Source of the DNA: Geomonas paludis
Lineage (GTDB): Bacteria; Desulfobacterota; Desulfuromonadia; Geobacterales; Geobacteraceae
NCBI RefSeq assembly: GCF_014193585.1
Contig: NZ_BLXY01000008.1
Span: forward strand, 62,001-126,000
Length of the DNA: 64,000 bases
Direction of reading: 5' to 3'
The notes beneath the pieces are model-generated. The model saw only the letters and a list, made by a program, of their open reading frames with translations. It made no database searches and was not told the DNA's origin. Shown here piece by piece: positions 45,801 through 53,682 of the stretch (position 1 is its first letter; every line of letters begins with the position of its first letter). The translations under genes were made by a program, and so were the position numbers.

Positions 45801-46732
45801 GGATCCTGGTGCTGGACGCGGACGAGGTGCTGGCGCCCACCGACCTTACCCCGCTGGCCGACCTGGCCCGCAAAGGGGGGCGGGTCGCCTACTCCTTCAC
45901 CACCAGGAACTACACCGAGGAACTGGCCCGGCGCGGCTGGGTCGCCAATGGCGGCGAGTACCCGGAACAGGAGCGGGGACGCGGCTGGACCGGCAGCGAC
46001 AAGGTGCGCCTGTTCCCCAACCTCCCGGCGCTGCGCTTCGAGGGGGCGGTGCACGAACTGTTGGAGCTCTCCCTGCTGCGCGAGGAGATCCCGATCCACG
46101 CCTGCGACGTGCCGGTGCACCACTACGGCAAGCTGGACCAGGCGGGGAACCGCGCCAAGCAGGAGCTCTACTACCGCCTGGGTCTGCAGAAGCTGGAGGA
46201 GACCGGCGCGAGCCACGAGGCGCTGGCCGAGCTGGCCCGGCAGGCCACGGAACTGGCCCTGTTCGCCGAGGCGGAACAACTCTGGCAGCGGCTGCTCCGG
46301 GTCAAGCCGGACCACGCCGAGGCCTATTTCAACCTGGGCTACCTGTACCTCTCCTCGGGGGATTACCGGCAGGCGCGGGACCACGCCGCGCGGGGTGTGC
46401 AGCTGGCCCCGGACCTCAAGGAGGCGGCCTTCAACCTGGCCAAGAGCGAGCTCTACCTGGGCGAGACGGCTGCCGCGCTGGCGCGCTGCCGCGCCATGCT
46501 GCACCAGTGGCCCGGCTACCCGGCCGCCCGCTCGCTGTTCGCGGTCTGTCTGCTGCTTGAGGGGGACCGCGCCGGCGGCGAGGCCGAGGTGGCGCGCCTG
46601 GCGGCGCAGGGGTATGACTGCGGCGATTTCCTGAACGAGTACGCCGGCGGCATGCAGCGGGGCGGCCTGGAGCAGCTGGCTGCGCCGCTTGCCGAGCTGG
46701 CGGCGCGGCTCGGGGCGGGGGGACGGCCATGA
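42836..46732 (+). CDS. Giant TPR protein with three GT-A glycosyltransferase domains
   Basis: This 1298-residue protein has GT2 domain 1 at about 8-230 (VSAIVSTYNADRFLAGKLED, NANTDDRLRND). A TPR block follows. GT-A domain 2 is at about 407-640 (TSIVVAAGDDAACTRECLES). A second TPR block spans about 650-905. GT2 domain 3 is at about 913-1115 (SVCMIVKDEAGNLPAALDSV, VVDTGSSDRTRDIA, LVLDADEVL). TPRs run to the end. Domain 3 resembles SunS/WaaE-like GT2 enzymes. The start is GTG at 42836 overlapping the upstream stop; ATG 42848 is an alternative. Confidence 0.85.
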   Translation: MTLSMAKKYLVSAIVSTYNADRFLAGKLEDLEAQTIAPELEIIVIDSASPGNERAIVADFQARYDNIRYLRTEKRETVYQAWNRGIRMATGEFVTNANTDDRLRNDAYEVLVRALKERPECVLAYPDMRITKQENATFERHQPFGFRDWPEFDRLNLLELCCVGPFPLWRKSLHEDVGYFDERFRSAADYELWLRAALRHDFVHVPQFLGLYWLSEETVSRKGDLPTLEYLEVQKEYRPRFAPLAPPPVELEPEQWREFQALSARLESGDGAVLPELERFSERHPRAPRFHLELARIFYKKGEIGYAKKYFEKAAIIAPGSDTYRDALLSFLKSELYQALQHQTAYVAANPDDPEAHLCAGMILILMERYQAALPHYRRALEINPDSAPARDNIAFLERELRPKVRPLTSIVVAAGDDAACTRECLESVERHTPEPHEVILVFRGSDDGALAQLQEFCAGHSGHLLVDCGGRSPAAAFGAGLREAVGRELVLLQGDVVVTRGWLARMLDALAREGKAGLCGPMTNRAHGPQGKVGCDYRNLSELEACAERFANDHYGRRIALPRLAGFCLLFSRELLDEVGEPDGSFASDAWAGDFSLRAALKGYGCVAAGDVFVHRYGTPDDDFLLRRERPLLEHKWEPGALEPELAARLLRLRAGIEGMRLARAGRVRQAVDLMIEQGVHLADGAPAPYLALAGMLAEAGQSREALEVLAHVPPGEAQATHLLRARCHDAAGERDLALAELERAALLDDQAPELLELQGVLALKAGERDRAEELLRRALVADPGYARACCALAAIAWERGDREQGLQLAERAFLLDPLQLAALGRYHDYATALDLLPREEERLREAISLYPEHKGLCYGLVELLIRSARYREAIREIERAAARFGLDDAGIDAALQIRGLAGAPPPAARGTGSISVCMIVKDEAGNLPAALDSVHGLADELVVVDTGSSDRTRDIARIFGARLFDFAWTGSFADARNFSLSQAAADWILVLDADEVLAPTDLTPLADLARKGGRVAYSFTTRNYTEELARRGWVANGGEYPEQERGRGWTGSDKVRLFPNLPALRFEGAVHELLELSLLREEIPIHACDVPVHHYGKLDQAGNRAKQELYYRLGLQKLEETGASHEALAELARQATELALFAEAEQLWQRLLRVKPDHAEAYFNLGYLYLSSGDYRQARDHAARGVQLAPDLKEAAFNLAKSELYLGETAAALARCRAMLHQWPGYPAARSLFAVCLLLEGDRAGGEAEVARLAAQGYDCGDFLNEYAGGMQRGGLEQLAAPLAELAARLGAGGRP

Positions 46733-49700
46733 CCGAGTCACAGAGCCTGAAGGAACTCTTCGCCGCGGCCAACGCCCTGTTCGCCTCAGGCGACCTCTCC
46801 GGCGCCGCCGAACGCTACCGGCGCGTGCTGCAGCTCGATCCCTATTTCGCCCAGGCCAGCTTCAACCTGGGCTGCACCATGGAACGGCTCTGCGGGCCGG
46901 GCGAGGCGCTCCCGCACTTCGAGCGGGCGGCGCAGCTGGTGCCGCAGTGGAGCGAGGCGCACGGCAACCTGGGCTTCGCCCTGGCGCGGGTGGGACGCAT
47001 GGAGGAGGCCGCCGGCGAACTCGCCGAGGCCTGCCGCCTGGCGCCGGACCACGCCGGCTACCGCAACAACCTGGGGCTCGCCCTGAGCGAACTGGGGCGC
47101 GGCGAGGAGGCGCAGGCGAGTTTCAAGGAGGCGATCCGCCTCGATCCGCGCTACCCGGAACCGCACAGCAACCTCGCCATCCTCTACGAGCGCTTCGGCA
47201 ACGGCGCCGCCGCCATCGACTCGCTGCGCCAGGCGCTGCGGCTGCGTCCCGACTACCCGGAGGCGCACCACAACCTGGGCAACGCGCTCAAGTCCCAGGG
47301 GCGCCACGAAGAGGCCATCGCCCACTACCGCGAGGCGCTCCGGCTCAGGCCCGATTACCTCGAGGCGCAAAGCTCGCTCCTCTTCGCCCTCCTCTACGGC
47401 ACCGAGGTCGCCGAAGAGACCATCTTCGCCGAGCATGCCGCCTTCGGTGCGTCGCAGCGCCGCGCGGTCAAGCCCCACGACAACGTTGCCGACCCGGAGC
47501 GGGTCATCACCATCGGCTACGTCTCGGCCGACTTCCGCGAACACGCCGTGGCCCGCTTCATCGCCCCGGTGCTCGCCCACCACGACCGGAGCCGCTTCCG
47601 GGTGCTGTGCTATTCCAACGTCGCCGTCCCCGACGCCAAGAGCTCGCAGCTCGCCGGCCTGTGCGACCGCTTCGTCAACATCGCGGGGCTCCCGGACGAG
47701 CAGGCCGAGGAGCTTCTGCGCGAGGACGGCATCGACATCCTGGTCGACCTCTCCGGCCACTCCGCGGGGAACCGCCTGCCGCTCTTCGCGCGCAAGCCGG
47801 CGCCGCTGCAGGTCACCTGGATCGGCTACCCCTTCAGCACCGGCCTCGACAGCATCGACTACCGCATCACGGACGCCATCTGCGACCCTCCCGGGGAGAC
47901 GGAGCGCTACCACAGCGAGGAGCTGATCCGGCTCCCGGGCGCCTTCTCCTGCTTCGCGCCCCCCGAGGACGCCCCGGCCGTGGCGCCGCTTCCCTGCCTC
48001 GCCACCGGGGAAATCACCTTCGGCTCGTTCAACAACCCGGCCAAGATCACCCGGGAGACCCTGGCCCTGTGGGCGGACGTGCTGCGCGCGGTGCCCAACT
48101 CACGGCTGCTGCTCAAGGGATATTCGCTGGCGTGCCCGAAAGGGAGGCAGCGCTTCCTGGACGCCTTCGCCGCGGCCGGGATCGACACCGGGCGGCTGGA
48201 GCTGGTGGGCAACACCCCGTCCTACCGCGACCACCTCGCCCTCTACGGCAAGGTCGACATCGCCCTGGACACCTTCCCCTACCACGGCACCACCACCACC
48301 TGCGAGGCGCTCTGGATGGGGGTCCCGGTGGTGACGCTGGCGGGCTCCACCCATCGCTCCCGCGTCGGCGCGACGCTTCTGCACAGCGTCGGCCTGGACG
48401 GGCTCGTCGCCGAAGACGCCCGCAGCCTGCCGCAGATCGCCCACGCCCTGGCGCTGGACCGGCACCGCCTGCAGGGGCTACGGGAGACGCTGCGCGCCAC
48501 CATGGCGGCCAGCGCGCTCACCGACGGCGCCGGCTTCACCAGGGGACTGGAGCAGGAACTTCTTGCCGCCTGGGGGCGCTGGTGCCGTATCCTCCCTCTC
48601 CCTGCGGGAGAGGGTCGGGGTGAGGGCCCCCCGGCTGCCGACCCGAAACAGGAGGGGCGCGAGCTGCTGCGCGAGGGGAGGCTCGACGCCGCCCTGCAGC
48701 GCTTCCTGGTGCCGCTGCGCTCCGGCGACAAGTCCACCCTCGCCGGGATCCAGGACACCCTCAACGCCCAGACCGCGGCAGACCAGGCACGCGCCCTGGC
48801 GCTCGAGGAGGGGAATGAAGATGCGTCCTGCCCGGGGAGAATCGCCGACGAAACCCTCGCCGAGTGCGCCGAGCTCCTCTGCAGCGCGGGGATCGTCACC
48901 CCCGCCGACCTGATCTGCCGCTACCTGGCAGACCGCGGCTATGACAGCGCCCGCGTCAGCCGCACCCTGGGCTCGGTGGCCCTGGCCATCGGGCAGCCCG
49001 GCGCGGCGGTGGCGGCGCTGTCCCGCGCCCTGGAACAGGGGGACGCCTCGCGCGCCACCCGCATCCTGCTGGTGAAGGCGCAGCAGGCGGCCGAGCTGCC
49101 GCCGCCGCGCGGGCAGGGGGAGCGCCTGCTGCTCATCAAGGCCTGGGGCTACGGCTTCTGGAGCGACGTGAACCACGTGCTGGGCCAGCTCCTCGTGGCC
49201 GAGATCACCGGGCGCACGCCCGTGGTGCACTGGGGCCCCAACTCCCTCTTCAGCGACGATCCGCTGGAGAACGCCTTCACCAGTTTCTTCGAGCCGGTGT
49301 CGCAGGTCACCATCACCGACCTGATCTCGCGCCGGCGCAGCTTCTACCCGCCCAAGTGGCAGCGCGACAACGTGCGCCACGAGAACCTGGCCAAGTTCGA
49401 CGGCCCCTGGTCCCGCTGTTCCGCGCTCTGGACCCTGGAGCGCAAGGAAGAGGTCGTGGTGAGCGACTTCCATTACGCGGTCAACGACCTCGCCCCCTGG
49501 ATCCCCGCCGGCCACCCGCTGCACGGGCTCTCCACCGGGGAGCTCTACCGCTACCTGTTCGACCGCTACCTGAAGGTGCAGCCGCGCATCCTGGAGCGGG
49601 TGGAAGCCTTCCACCGCCAGCATTTCGCGGGCGCCCCGGTGATCGGGCTGCACGTGAGGGGGGGAGACAAGGTGGGCGAGGACCCGGGGCTGGCCCGGCT

Positions 49701-50076
49701 GAACGCCCTCTACCTCCCGGAACTGGAGCGGCTTCTGCGCGACACGCCGCAGGCGCGCATCTTCCTGAGCACCGACGACGACCGCATCCTGGCCCGCTAC
49801 CGGGAGCGCTTCGGCGACCGGCTGGTCTACACCGTCTCCACCCGCACGGCCAACGTGCAGGGGGTGCACTACCAGAAACAGGCGAGCCGCCGGGCTCTGG
49901 GGGACGAGGTGCTCATCGACACCCTCCTCGCCGCGCGCTGCGACCATTTCCTGGGCAACGGCCTCTCCAACGTGTCGCTGGCCGTGGCGCAGATGAGGCC
50001 CTGGGCGCCCGGGACCTGCCGGCTCTTCGGCGCCCGGCTCGACTACCTGCGCCAGCTCACCCTGTACCGGAGCTGA
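46729..50076 (+). CDS. TPR-SPINDLY/OGT (GT41) fused to a NodZ/FUT8-like fucosyltransferase domain
   Basis: This 1115-residue fusion has TPR repeats at about 1-230. A GT41 catalytic region (about 257-610) has GYVSADFREHAVARFIAPVL, DILVDLSGHSAGNRLPLFAR, TFGSFNNPAKIT, LLLKGY and DTFPYHGTTTTCEALWMGV. A C-terminal region (about 680-1115) has IGLHVRGGDKVGED near 974, FLSTDDDRIL and DHFLGNGLSNVS. The HxRxGDK motif is that of alpha-1,6-fucosyltransferases (NodZ, FUT8). A CCCTC-type repeat lies in frame at the junction (48590-48632). The start overlaps the upstream stop (ATGA). Confidence 0.85.
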   Translation: MTESQSLKELFAAANALFASGDLSGAAERYRRVLQLDPYFAQASFNLGCTMERLCGPGEALPHFERAAQLVPQWSEAHGNLGFALARVGRMEEAAGELAEACRLAPDHAGYRNNLGLALSELGRGEEAQASFKEAIRLDPRYPEPHSNLAILYERFGNGAAAIDSLRQALRLRPDYPEAHHNLGNALKSQGRHEEAIAHYREALRLRPDYLEAQSSLLFALLYGTEVAEETIFAEHAAFGASQRRAVKPHDNVADPERVITIGYVSADFREHAVARFIAPVLAHHDRSRFRVLCYSNVAVPDAKSSQLAGLCDRFVNIAGLPDEQAEELLREDGIDILVDLSGHSAGNRLPLFARKPAPLQVTWIGYPFSTGLDSIDYRITDAICDPPGETERYHSEELIRLPGAFSCFAPPEDAPAVAPLPCLATGEITFGSFNNPAKITRETLALWADVLRAVPNSRLLLKGYSLACPKGRQRFLDAFAAAGIDTGRLELVGNTPSYRDHLALYGKVDIALDTFPYHGTTTTCEALWMGVPVVTLAGSTHRSRVGATLLHSVGLDGLVAEDARSLPQIAHALALDRHRLQGLRETLRATMAASALTDGAGFTRGLEQELLAAWGRWCRILPLPAGEGRGEGPPAADPKQEGRELLREGRLDAALQRFLVPLRSGDKSTLAGIQDTLNAQTAADQARALALEEGNEDASCPGRIADETLAECAELLCSAGIVTPADLICRYLADRGYDSARVSRTLGSVALAIGQPGAAVAALSRALEQGDASRATRILLVKAQQAAELPPPRGQGERLLLIKAWGYGFWSDVNHVLGQLLVAEITGRTPVVHWGPNSLFSDDPLENAFTSFFEPVSQVTITDLISRRRSFYPPKWQRDNVRHENLAKFDGPWSRCSALWTLERKEEVVVSDFHYAVNDLAPWIPAGHPLHGLSTGELYRYLFDRYLKVQPRILERVEAFHRQHFAGAPVIGLHVRGGDKVGEDPGLARLNALYLPELERLLRDTPQARIFLSTDDDRILARYRERFGDRLVYTVSTRTANVQGVHYQKQASRRALGDEVLIDTLLAARCDHFLGNGLSNVSLAVAQMRPWAPGTCRLFGARLDYLRQLTLYRS
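48590..48632. repeat. CCCTC-type palindromic repeat inside the GT41-NodZ gene
   Basis: CCTCCCTCTCCCTGCGGGAG followed by AGGGTCGGGGTGAGGGC is a clear copy of the intergenic repeat family, here in frame. It encodes roughly LPLPAGEGRGEGPP at residues 621-633, between the GT41 and fucosyltransferase-like parts. Confidence 0.9.
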
Positions 50077-50077
50077 C

Positions 50078-51853
50078 ATGACTACCCAAGATTCGGCACA
50101 GGGGCAGGCGCAGCTCAAGTACGTGGAGTTGCTGCTGCGCAAGGGGATGCAGGAGGAGGCGCGCGCCCGGCTCGAGGAACTGGTGCGGCAGGAGCCTCCC
50201 CTGCCCACGGCCTGCTACCTGTTGGCGGTGCTCAAGGGGGAGGACGGCCAGGCACAGGAGGCGGCCGACCTGCTGGCCCGGACCCTCAGCCTGGAGCCTG
50301 GGAATACCAAGGCACTCAACGCCCTGGGGGGCGCGCTCTCGCAGCTGGGGCAGTTGGAACGGGCGGCGGCGGCTTTCACGGAGGCGCTGCGCATCGACCC
50401 CGGCTTCGGCGAGGCCCGCATCAACCTCGCCCTCCTTTTGAAGCAGGCGCTGCGCTTCACCGAGGCCGAGGCGCTGCTGCGTGAAGGGATCCAGCTCGAC
50501 CCCGGTTCGCTACGCCTCACCTATAACCTCGCCAACGTGCTGCACGCGCAGGGGCGGAGCCTGGAGGCGGTGGCGGCCTACCGCGAGACGCTGCGGCTCG
50601 ACCCGGACCACCTGGACGCCCGGCAGAACCTCCTCTTCGCCCTGCACTACTCGCCGCAGTTCACCAGGCGTGAGATCTACGCCGAGCACCTCACTGCGGC
50701 GCGCAGCCGTCCCTTCCGGCCGGACCACCGGCAGGATCTGCCGCGCCCCCACCCCGGCGGCCGCATCAGGGTCGGCTACCTCTCCCCCGACTTCCGGGGC
50801 CATGCCGTGGCGAGCTTCATCGAGCCGGTGCTCGAGCAGCACGACCGCGACCGCTTCGAGATCTTCTGCTACGCCAACGTCGCCACGCCCGACGCCACCA
50901 CCCATCTCCTGCAGGGGCTGTGCGATCAGTGGCGCGACATCCACGGCATGGCCGACCATAACGCCGCGGCCCTCATCGCCGGCGACGGCATCGACATCCT
51001 CATCGACTTGGCCGGGCACACCTCCGGCAACCGGCTCCCCGTCTTCTGCCACCGCCCCGCCCCCGTCCAGGTCACCTGGATCGGCTACCCCGACAGCACC
51101 GGCCTCAAGGAGATGGACTACCGGATCACCGATGCGCTGGCCGATCCCCCTGGCGTCGACGACCGCCTGCACAGCGAATGGCTGCTGCGGCTGCCGCGCA
51201 CCTTTTGCTGTTACCACCCCCCCGCAGAGGCTCCCGAGCTCGTCCCGCCCCCCTGTTCCCGGAACGGCTACATCACCTTCGGCTCGTTCAACAACCTCGC
51301 CAAGGTAACCCCGGAGGTGATCGCGCTCTGGAGCCGCGTGCTGCACGCCGTGCGCGACTCGCGCCTGCTCCTGAAGGCGAAGCCGCTCGCGGACCAGGGG
51401 GTGCGCAGGCGCATCCTGGACCTGTTCCAGGAGCAGGGGGTGGCGCCCGGGCGCATCGAGCTGGACCAGGGGCAGCGCGGCACCCGCGAGCACCTGGAAC
51501 AGTACCAGCGCGTCGACATAGGGCTGGACACCTTCCCCTACAACGGCACCACCACGACCTGCGAGGCGCTCTGGATGGGGGTGCCGGTGATCTCCCTCTC
51601 CGGCGACCGCCACTGTGCGCGCACCGGCGCGAGCCTGCTCACCAACTGCGGCCTGGCCGACCTGGTGACCAGGAGCGAGGCGGCCTTCGTCGAGATGGCG
51701 CGGCAGGTGGCGCGCGACCGGGAGACGCTGCGCGAGTTCCGGGCGGGCGCCCGGGAGAGAATGCGGCGCTCGCCGCTTCTGGATGCGGCCGGCGTCACGC
51801 GGGAACTGGAAACGGTGCTGGCCGAGCTGTGGGAAACGTCGCGCAGGCCATGA
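50078..51853 (+). CDS. TPR-SPINDLY/OGT family (GT41) glycosyltransferase
   Basis: This 591-residue protein has TPR units at about 10-210 (for example LNALGGALSQLGQLERAAAA) and a GT41 catalytic region from about 227: VGYLSPDFRGHAVASFIEPV, DILIDLAGHTSGNRLPVFCH, TFGSFNNLAKVTPEVI and DTFPYNGTTTTCEALWMGVP. Family members transfer O-GlcNAc or O-fucose to Ser/Thr of proteins. It starts 1 bp after the previous stop, so two GT41 genes are adjacent, with flagellin encoded convergently downstream. The target is inferred, not shown. Confidence 0.9.
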   Translation: MTTQDSAQGQAQLKYVELLLRKGMQEEARARLEELVRQEPPLPTACYLLAVLKGEDGQAQEAADLLARTLSLEPGNTKALNALGGALSQLGQLERAAAAFTEALRIDPGFGEARINLALLLKQALRFTEAEALLREGIQLDPGSLRLTYNLANVLHAQGRSLEAVAAYRETLRLDPDHLDARQNLLFALHYSPQFTRREIYAEHLTAARSRPFRPDHRQDLPRPHPGGRIRVGYLSPDFRGHAVASFIEPVLEQHDRDRFEIFCYANVATPDATTHLLQGLCDQWRDIHGMADHNAAALIAGDGIDILIDLAGHTSGNRLPVFCHRPAPVQVTWIGYPDSTGLKEMDYRITDALADPPGVDDRLHSEWLLRLPRTFCCYHPPAEAPELVPPPCSRNGYITFGSFNNLAKVTPEVIALWSRVLHAVRDSRLLLKAKPLADQGVRRRILDLFQEQGVAPGRIELDQGQRGTREHLEQYQRVDIGLDTFPYNGTTTTCEALWMGVPVISLSGDRHCARTGASLLTNCGLADLVTRSEAAFVEMARQVARDRETLREFRAGARERMRRSPLLDAAGVTRELETVLAELWETSRRP

Positions 51854-51933
51854 AAAGCCAGCAGCCGAGAACATTTGAGAACTACTGAGAGAACCTGAGG
51901 TCTTTTGGGTTTACCCCAAAGCTTGTGTTTTTG

Positions 51934-51980
51934 GCTTTCTCAGATTTCCTCAGATTTTCTCCGTGGCTAACGGTTTGCTT
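51934..51980. repeat. Dispersed TTTCTCAGATT/CTCCGTGGCTAACGG repeat
   Basis: This is the inverted copy of 8877-8920, lying in the convergent gap between the GT41 gene and flaF. The gap (51854-52105) also holds a weak hairpin TTTTGGGTTTACCCCAAA (51905-51922) and an inverted repeat CGAGGGGGA/TCCCCCTCG (52054-52085) that could end flaF transcription. Confidence 0.7.
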
Positions 51981-52105
51981 TTTTGTTTTGAGGTTCCTAG
52001 TTGGGGGGGGTAATGGCGGTGAGCGGCGCGCGGGCGCCGCGGGCCAACGACAGCGAGGGGGACCACCGTGCGGCAATCCCCCTCGAAGAGCAGCTGCTGT
52101 TGCGG

Positions 52106-52495
52106 CTAACCCGCGTTCTCGGGGTTGGTCCTCAAGCCCGCGGCGATGTTGAAGTTGATGTCGATGACGATGGAGAGCTTTTCCGCTGTCGGGAACGCCA
52201 TCACCTCGAAGAAGCGCTTGTCCACGAACAGGCTCAGGTTCAGGAGGTCCTCCCGCAGCTTCTTGGGCATGGGGTGGTTGGGCTCGGTCAACTCGGCCTG
52301 GAAGAAGCTCCAGACCTTCTGGTTGTACTTTATCGCCTCCAGCATCTTGGCTTCGCGGTCCGGGGCATCCCAGTCTTCCTGGACGGCCTTGAGCATCAGC
52401 CCCGCCTTGGTCAGCACGGAGGCTTCGAGCTCGCGTCCCGACATGCTCTCCTTCTGGATACCGACGTACTCCTTGATCGCGTTGTTAGTTTGCAT
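52106..52495 (-). CDS. flaF: FlaF, flagellin biosynthesis regulator
   Basis: This 129-residue protein matches FlaF: ESMSGRELEASVLTKAGLML, YNQKVWSFFQAELTEPNHPM and NLSLFVDKRFFEVM. In Alphaproteobacteria FlaF promotes flagellin translation or export, opposing FlbT. The start at 52495 overlaps flbT by 11 bp. It is the last gene of the flagellin operon on this strand. Confidence 0.9.
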   Translation of the reverse strand: MQTNNAIKEYVGIQKESMSGRELEASVLTKAGLMLKAVQEDWDAPDREAKMLEAIKYNQKVWSFFQAELTEPNHPMPKKLREDLLNLSLFVDKRFFEVMAFPTAEKLSIVIDINFNIAAGLRTNPENAG

Positions 52496-52874
52496 TTTTC
52501 AGTAGCTCCTCTTCGTACTCGATGAGATTCTTCGCAAGTTTCAGTGCCTGGTAGTAGTTACCGGCCTCTATCCGTTCGTTCAACTGCTCGATGTGTGTCC
52601 TGGTGCTGGGGGCCGCCTTCAGTATCTCGGCTGCCAGTTCCGAGTACGCCTTGACGTAGTTCGGGACGTTTGGCTCGTCGATGTACATGAGCTGGATGGT
52701 GAAGTAGACCCTCTTGCAGGGCGTGGTGATGTCCTTTTCGCCCAGGATGTCCTTTTCGCGCAGTATGGGGACCGTGTTCTCTATGAAGAGAACGGTGCCC
52801 TTGCCGCCGTTTCTGACCACTGCGCCGCCTACGATTAGCCGCTCGTTGCTCTTCAAAGTAATTTTCAGGGACAT
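52485..52874 (-). CDS. flbT: FlbT, flagellin translation repressor
   Basis: This 129-residue protein matches FlbT: MSLKITLKSNERLIVGGAVV, FIENTVPILREKDIL and VYFTIQLMYIDEP. In Caulobacter FlbT binds the 5' leader of flagellin mRNA and represses or destabilises it. Here it lies two genes downstream of flagellin, 5 bp after the unknown protein, and overlaps flaF. A long flagellin 5' leader (about 140 bases) offers a possible target. Confidence 0.92.
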   Translation of the reverse strand: MSLKITLKSNERLIVGGAVVRNGGKGTVLFIENTVPILREKDILGEKDITTPCKRVYFTIQLMYIDEPNVPNYVKAYSELAAEILKAAPSTRTHIEQLNERIEAGNYYQALKLAKNLIEYEEELLKNAN

Positions 52875-52879
52875 GTCGG

Positions 52880-53623
52880 TTAGCTCAACCCTTTCAGGAA
52901 TTGAGGGTGCTGTTGCGCCACCCCCTGAGTAACCGATTCTGCAAATTGCTGGCCAATCTCGGCACTTTTTTCTGCCGCGCGTGATTCGGTGGCGATCAAC
53001 TCGAAAGCATGTGATTCCGCACCCTTAGGCGCCGAGAAAATGCTGGCGAAACGCCCGTCGGCAACAAAGGAGGCGGTGGCCGCGGCAATGTCGCCGCGCA
53101 GCGCCGTCAGCGACTGCGCCGCCGCGTCAAGTTTGTCCACGTGGTCAGCAATTTGACTGTCGTCCGCGTTCATACCGAGCGGCTCCGGAAGCGGTACCTG
53201 CTTGCGGGCCTCGACAACGGATGGAGGAGGAGGGAAGGTGAGCTGGTCGATCTCCTTGCGGAGCGCCGTGTAGGCCCTCAGCAGCTTCACCCTTTCCTTG
53301 TCTTGCGGTGCGAAGGGAGGAAAATTTTTAACTATGGTTTCCAGAGGTTCCTTCAGTTTGTCAATCTTTTGACCCAACTCCTGGGCCGCCTTGTCGGTCT
53401 CCCTGATGGCGGCTGCGGTGCTGTTCTGCCGCTCGTTTTGCAGGCGGATGTCCGCCAGCTTGCGGTCTCCCTGCACGGAAAAGAGCACCTGGTCTGTGAT
53501 TGCGGGGTCTTCGGGCTTTTGCTTTTCGGTGGGGGAATTTTGGACAGAGCTGGAGGGGGAGGTGAGTTGGGAAGAGGAAGTGGTGACTGGAACGCTCTCT
53601 GGTTGCAGTCGTTCTATTAACAT
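52880..53623 (-). CDS. Flagellar-operon protein of unknown function
   Basis: This 247-residue protein lies between flagellin and flbT. The N-terminus is Ser/Thr/Pro-rich (about 1-45) and is followed by a predicted coiled-coil or helical stretch (AAAIRETDKAAQELGQKIDK) and a proline break FPPPPSVVEARKQVP. The C-terminal region is Ala-rich and helical. There is no signal peptide or membrane segment. The family was not recognised. Its position and helical makeup could suit an export chaperone, cap or filament-associated factor, but that is speculation. Confidence 0.75.
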   Translation of the reverse strand: MLIERLQPESVPVTTSSSQLTSPSSSVQNSPTEKQKPEDPAITDQVLFSVQGDRKLADIRLQNERQNSTAAAIRETDKAAQELGQKIDKLKEPLETIVKNFPPFAPQDKERVKLLRAYTALRKEIDQLTFPPPPSVVEARKQVPLPEPLGMNADDSQIADHVDKLDAAAQSLTALRGDIAAATASFVADGRFASIFSAPKGAESHAFELIATESRAAEKSAEIGQQFAESVTQGVAQQHPQFLKGLS

Positions 53624-53648
53624 GAGCTACCCCCCTTAAAGAGGGATT

Positions 53649-53672
53649 GCGGAGCGGGTTACCCCGCTCCGC
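53649..53672 (-). terminator. Hairpin downstream of flagellin (attenuating terminator)
   Basis: On the minus strand GCGGAGCGGG and CCCGCTCCGC pair perfectly around GTAA, followed by AATCCCTCTTTAAG. It lies about 11 bp after the flagellin stop and before the unknown gene, so it may lower expression of flbT and flaF relative to flagellin. Confidence 0.65.
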
Positions 53673-53682
53673 AAAGCTAGGG

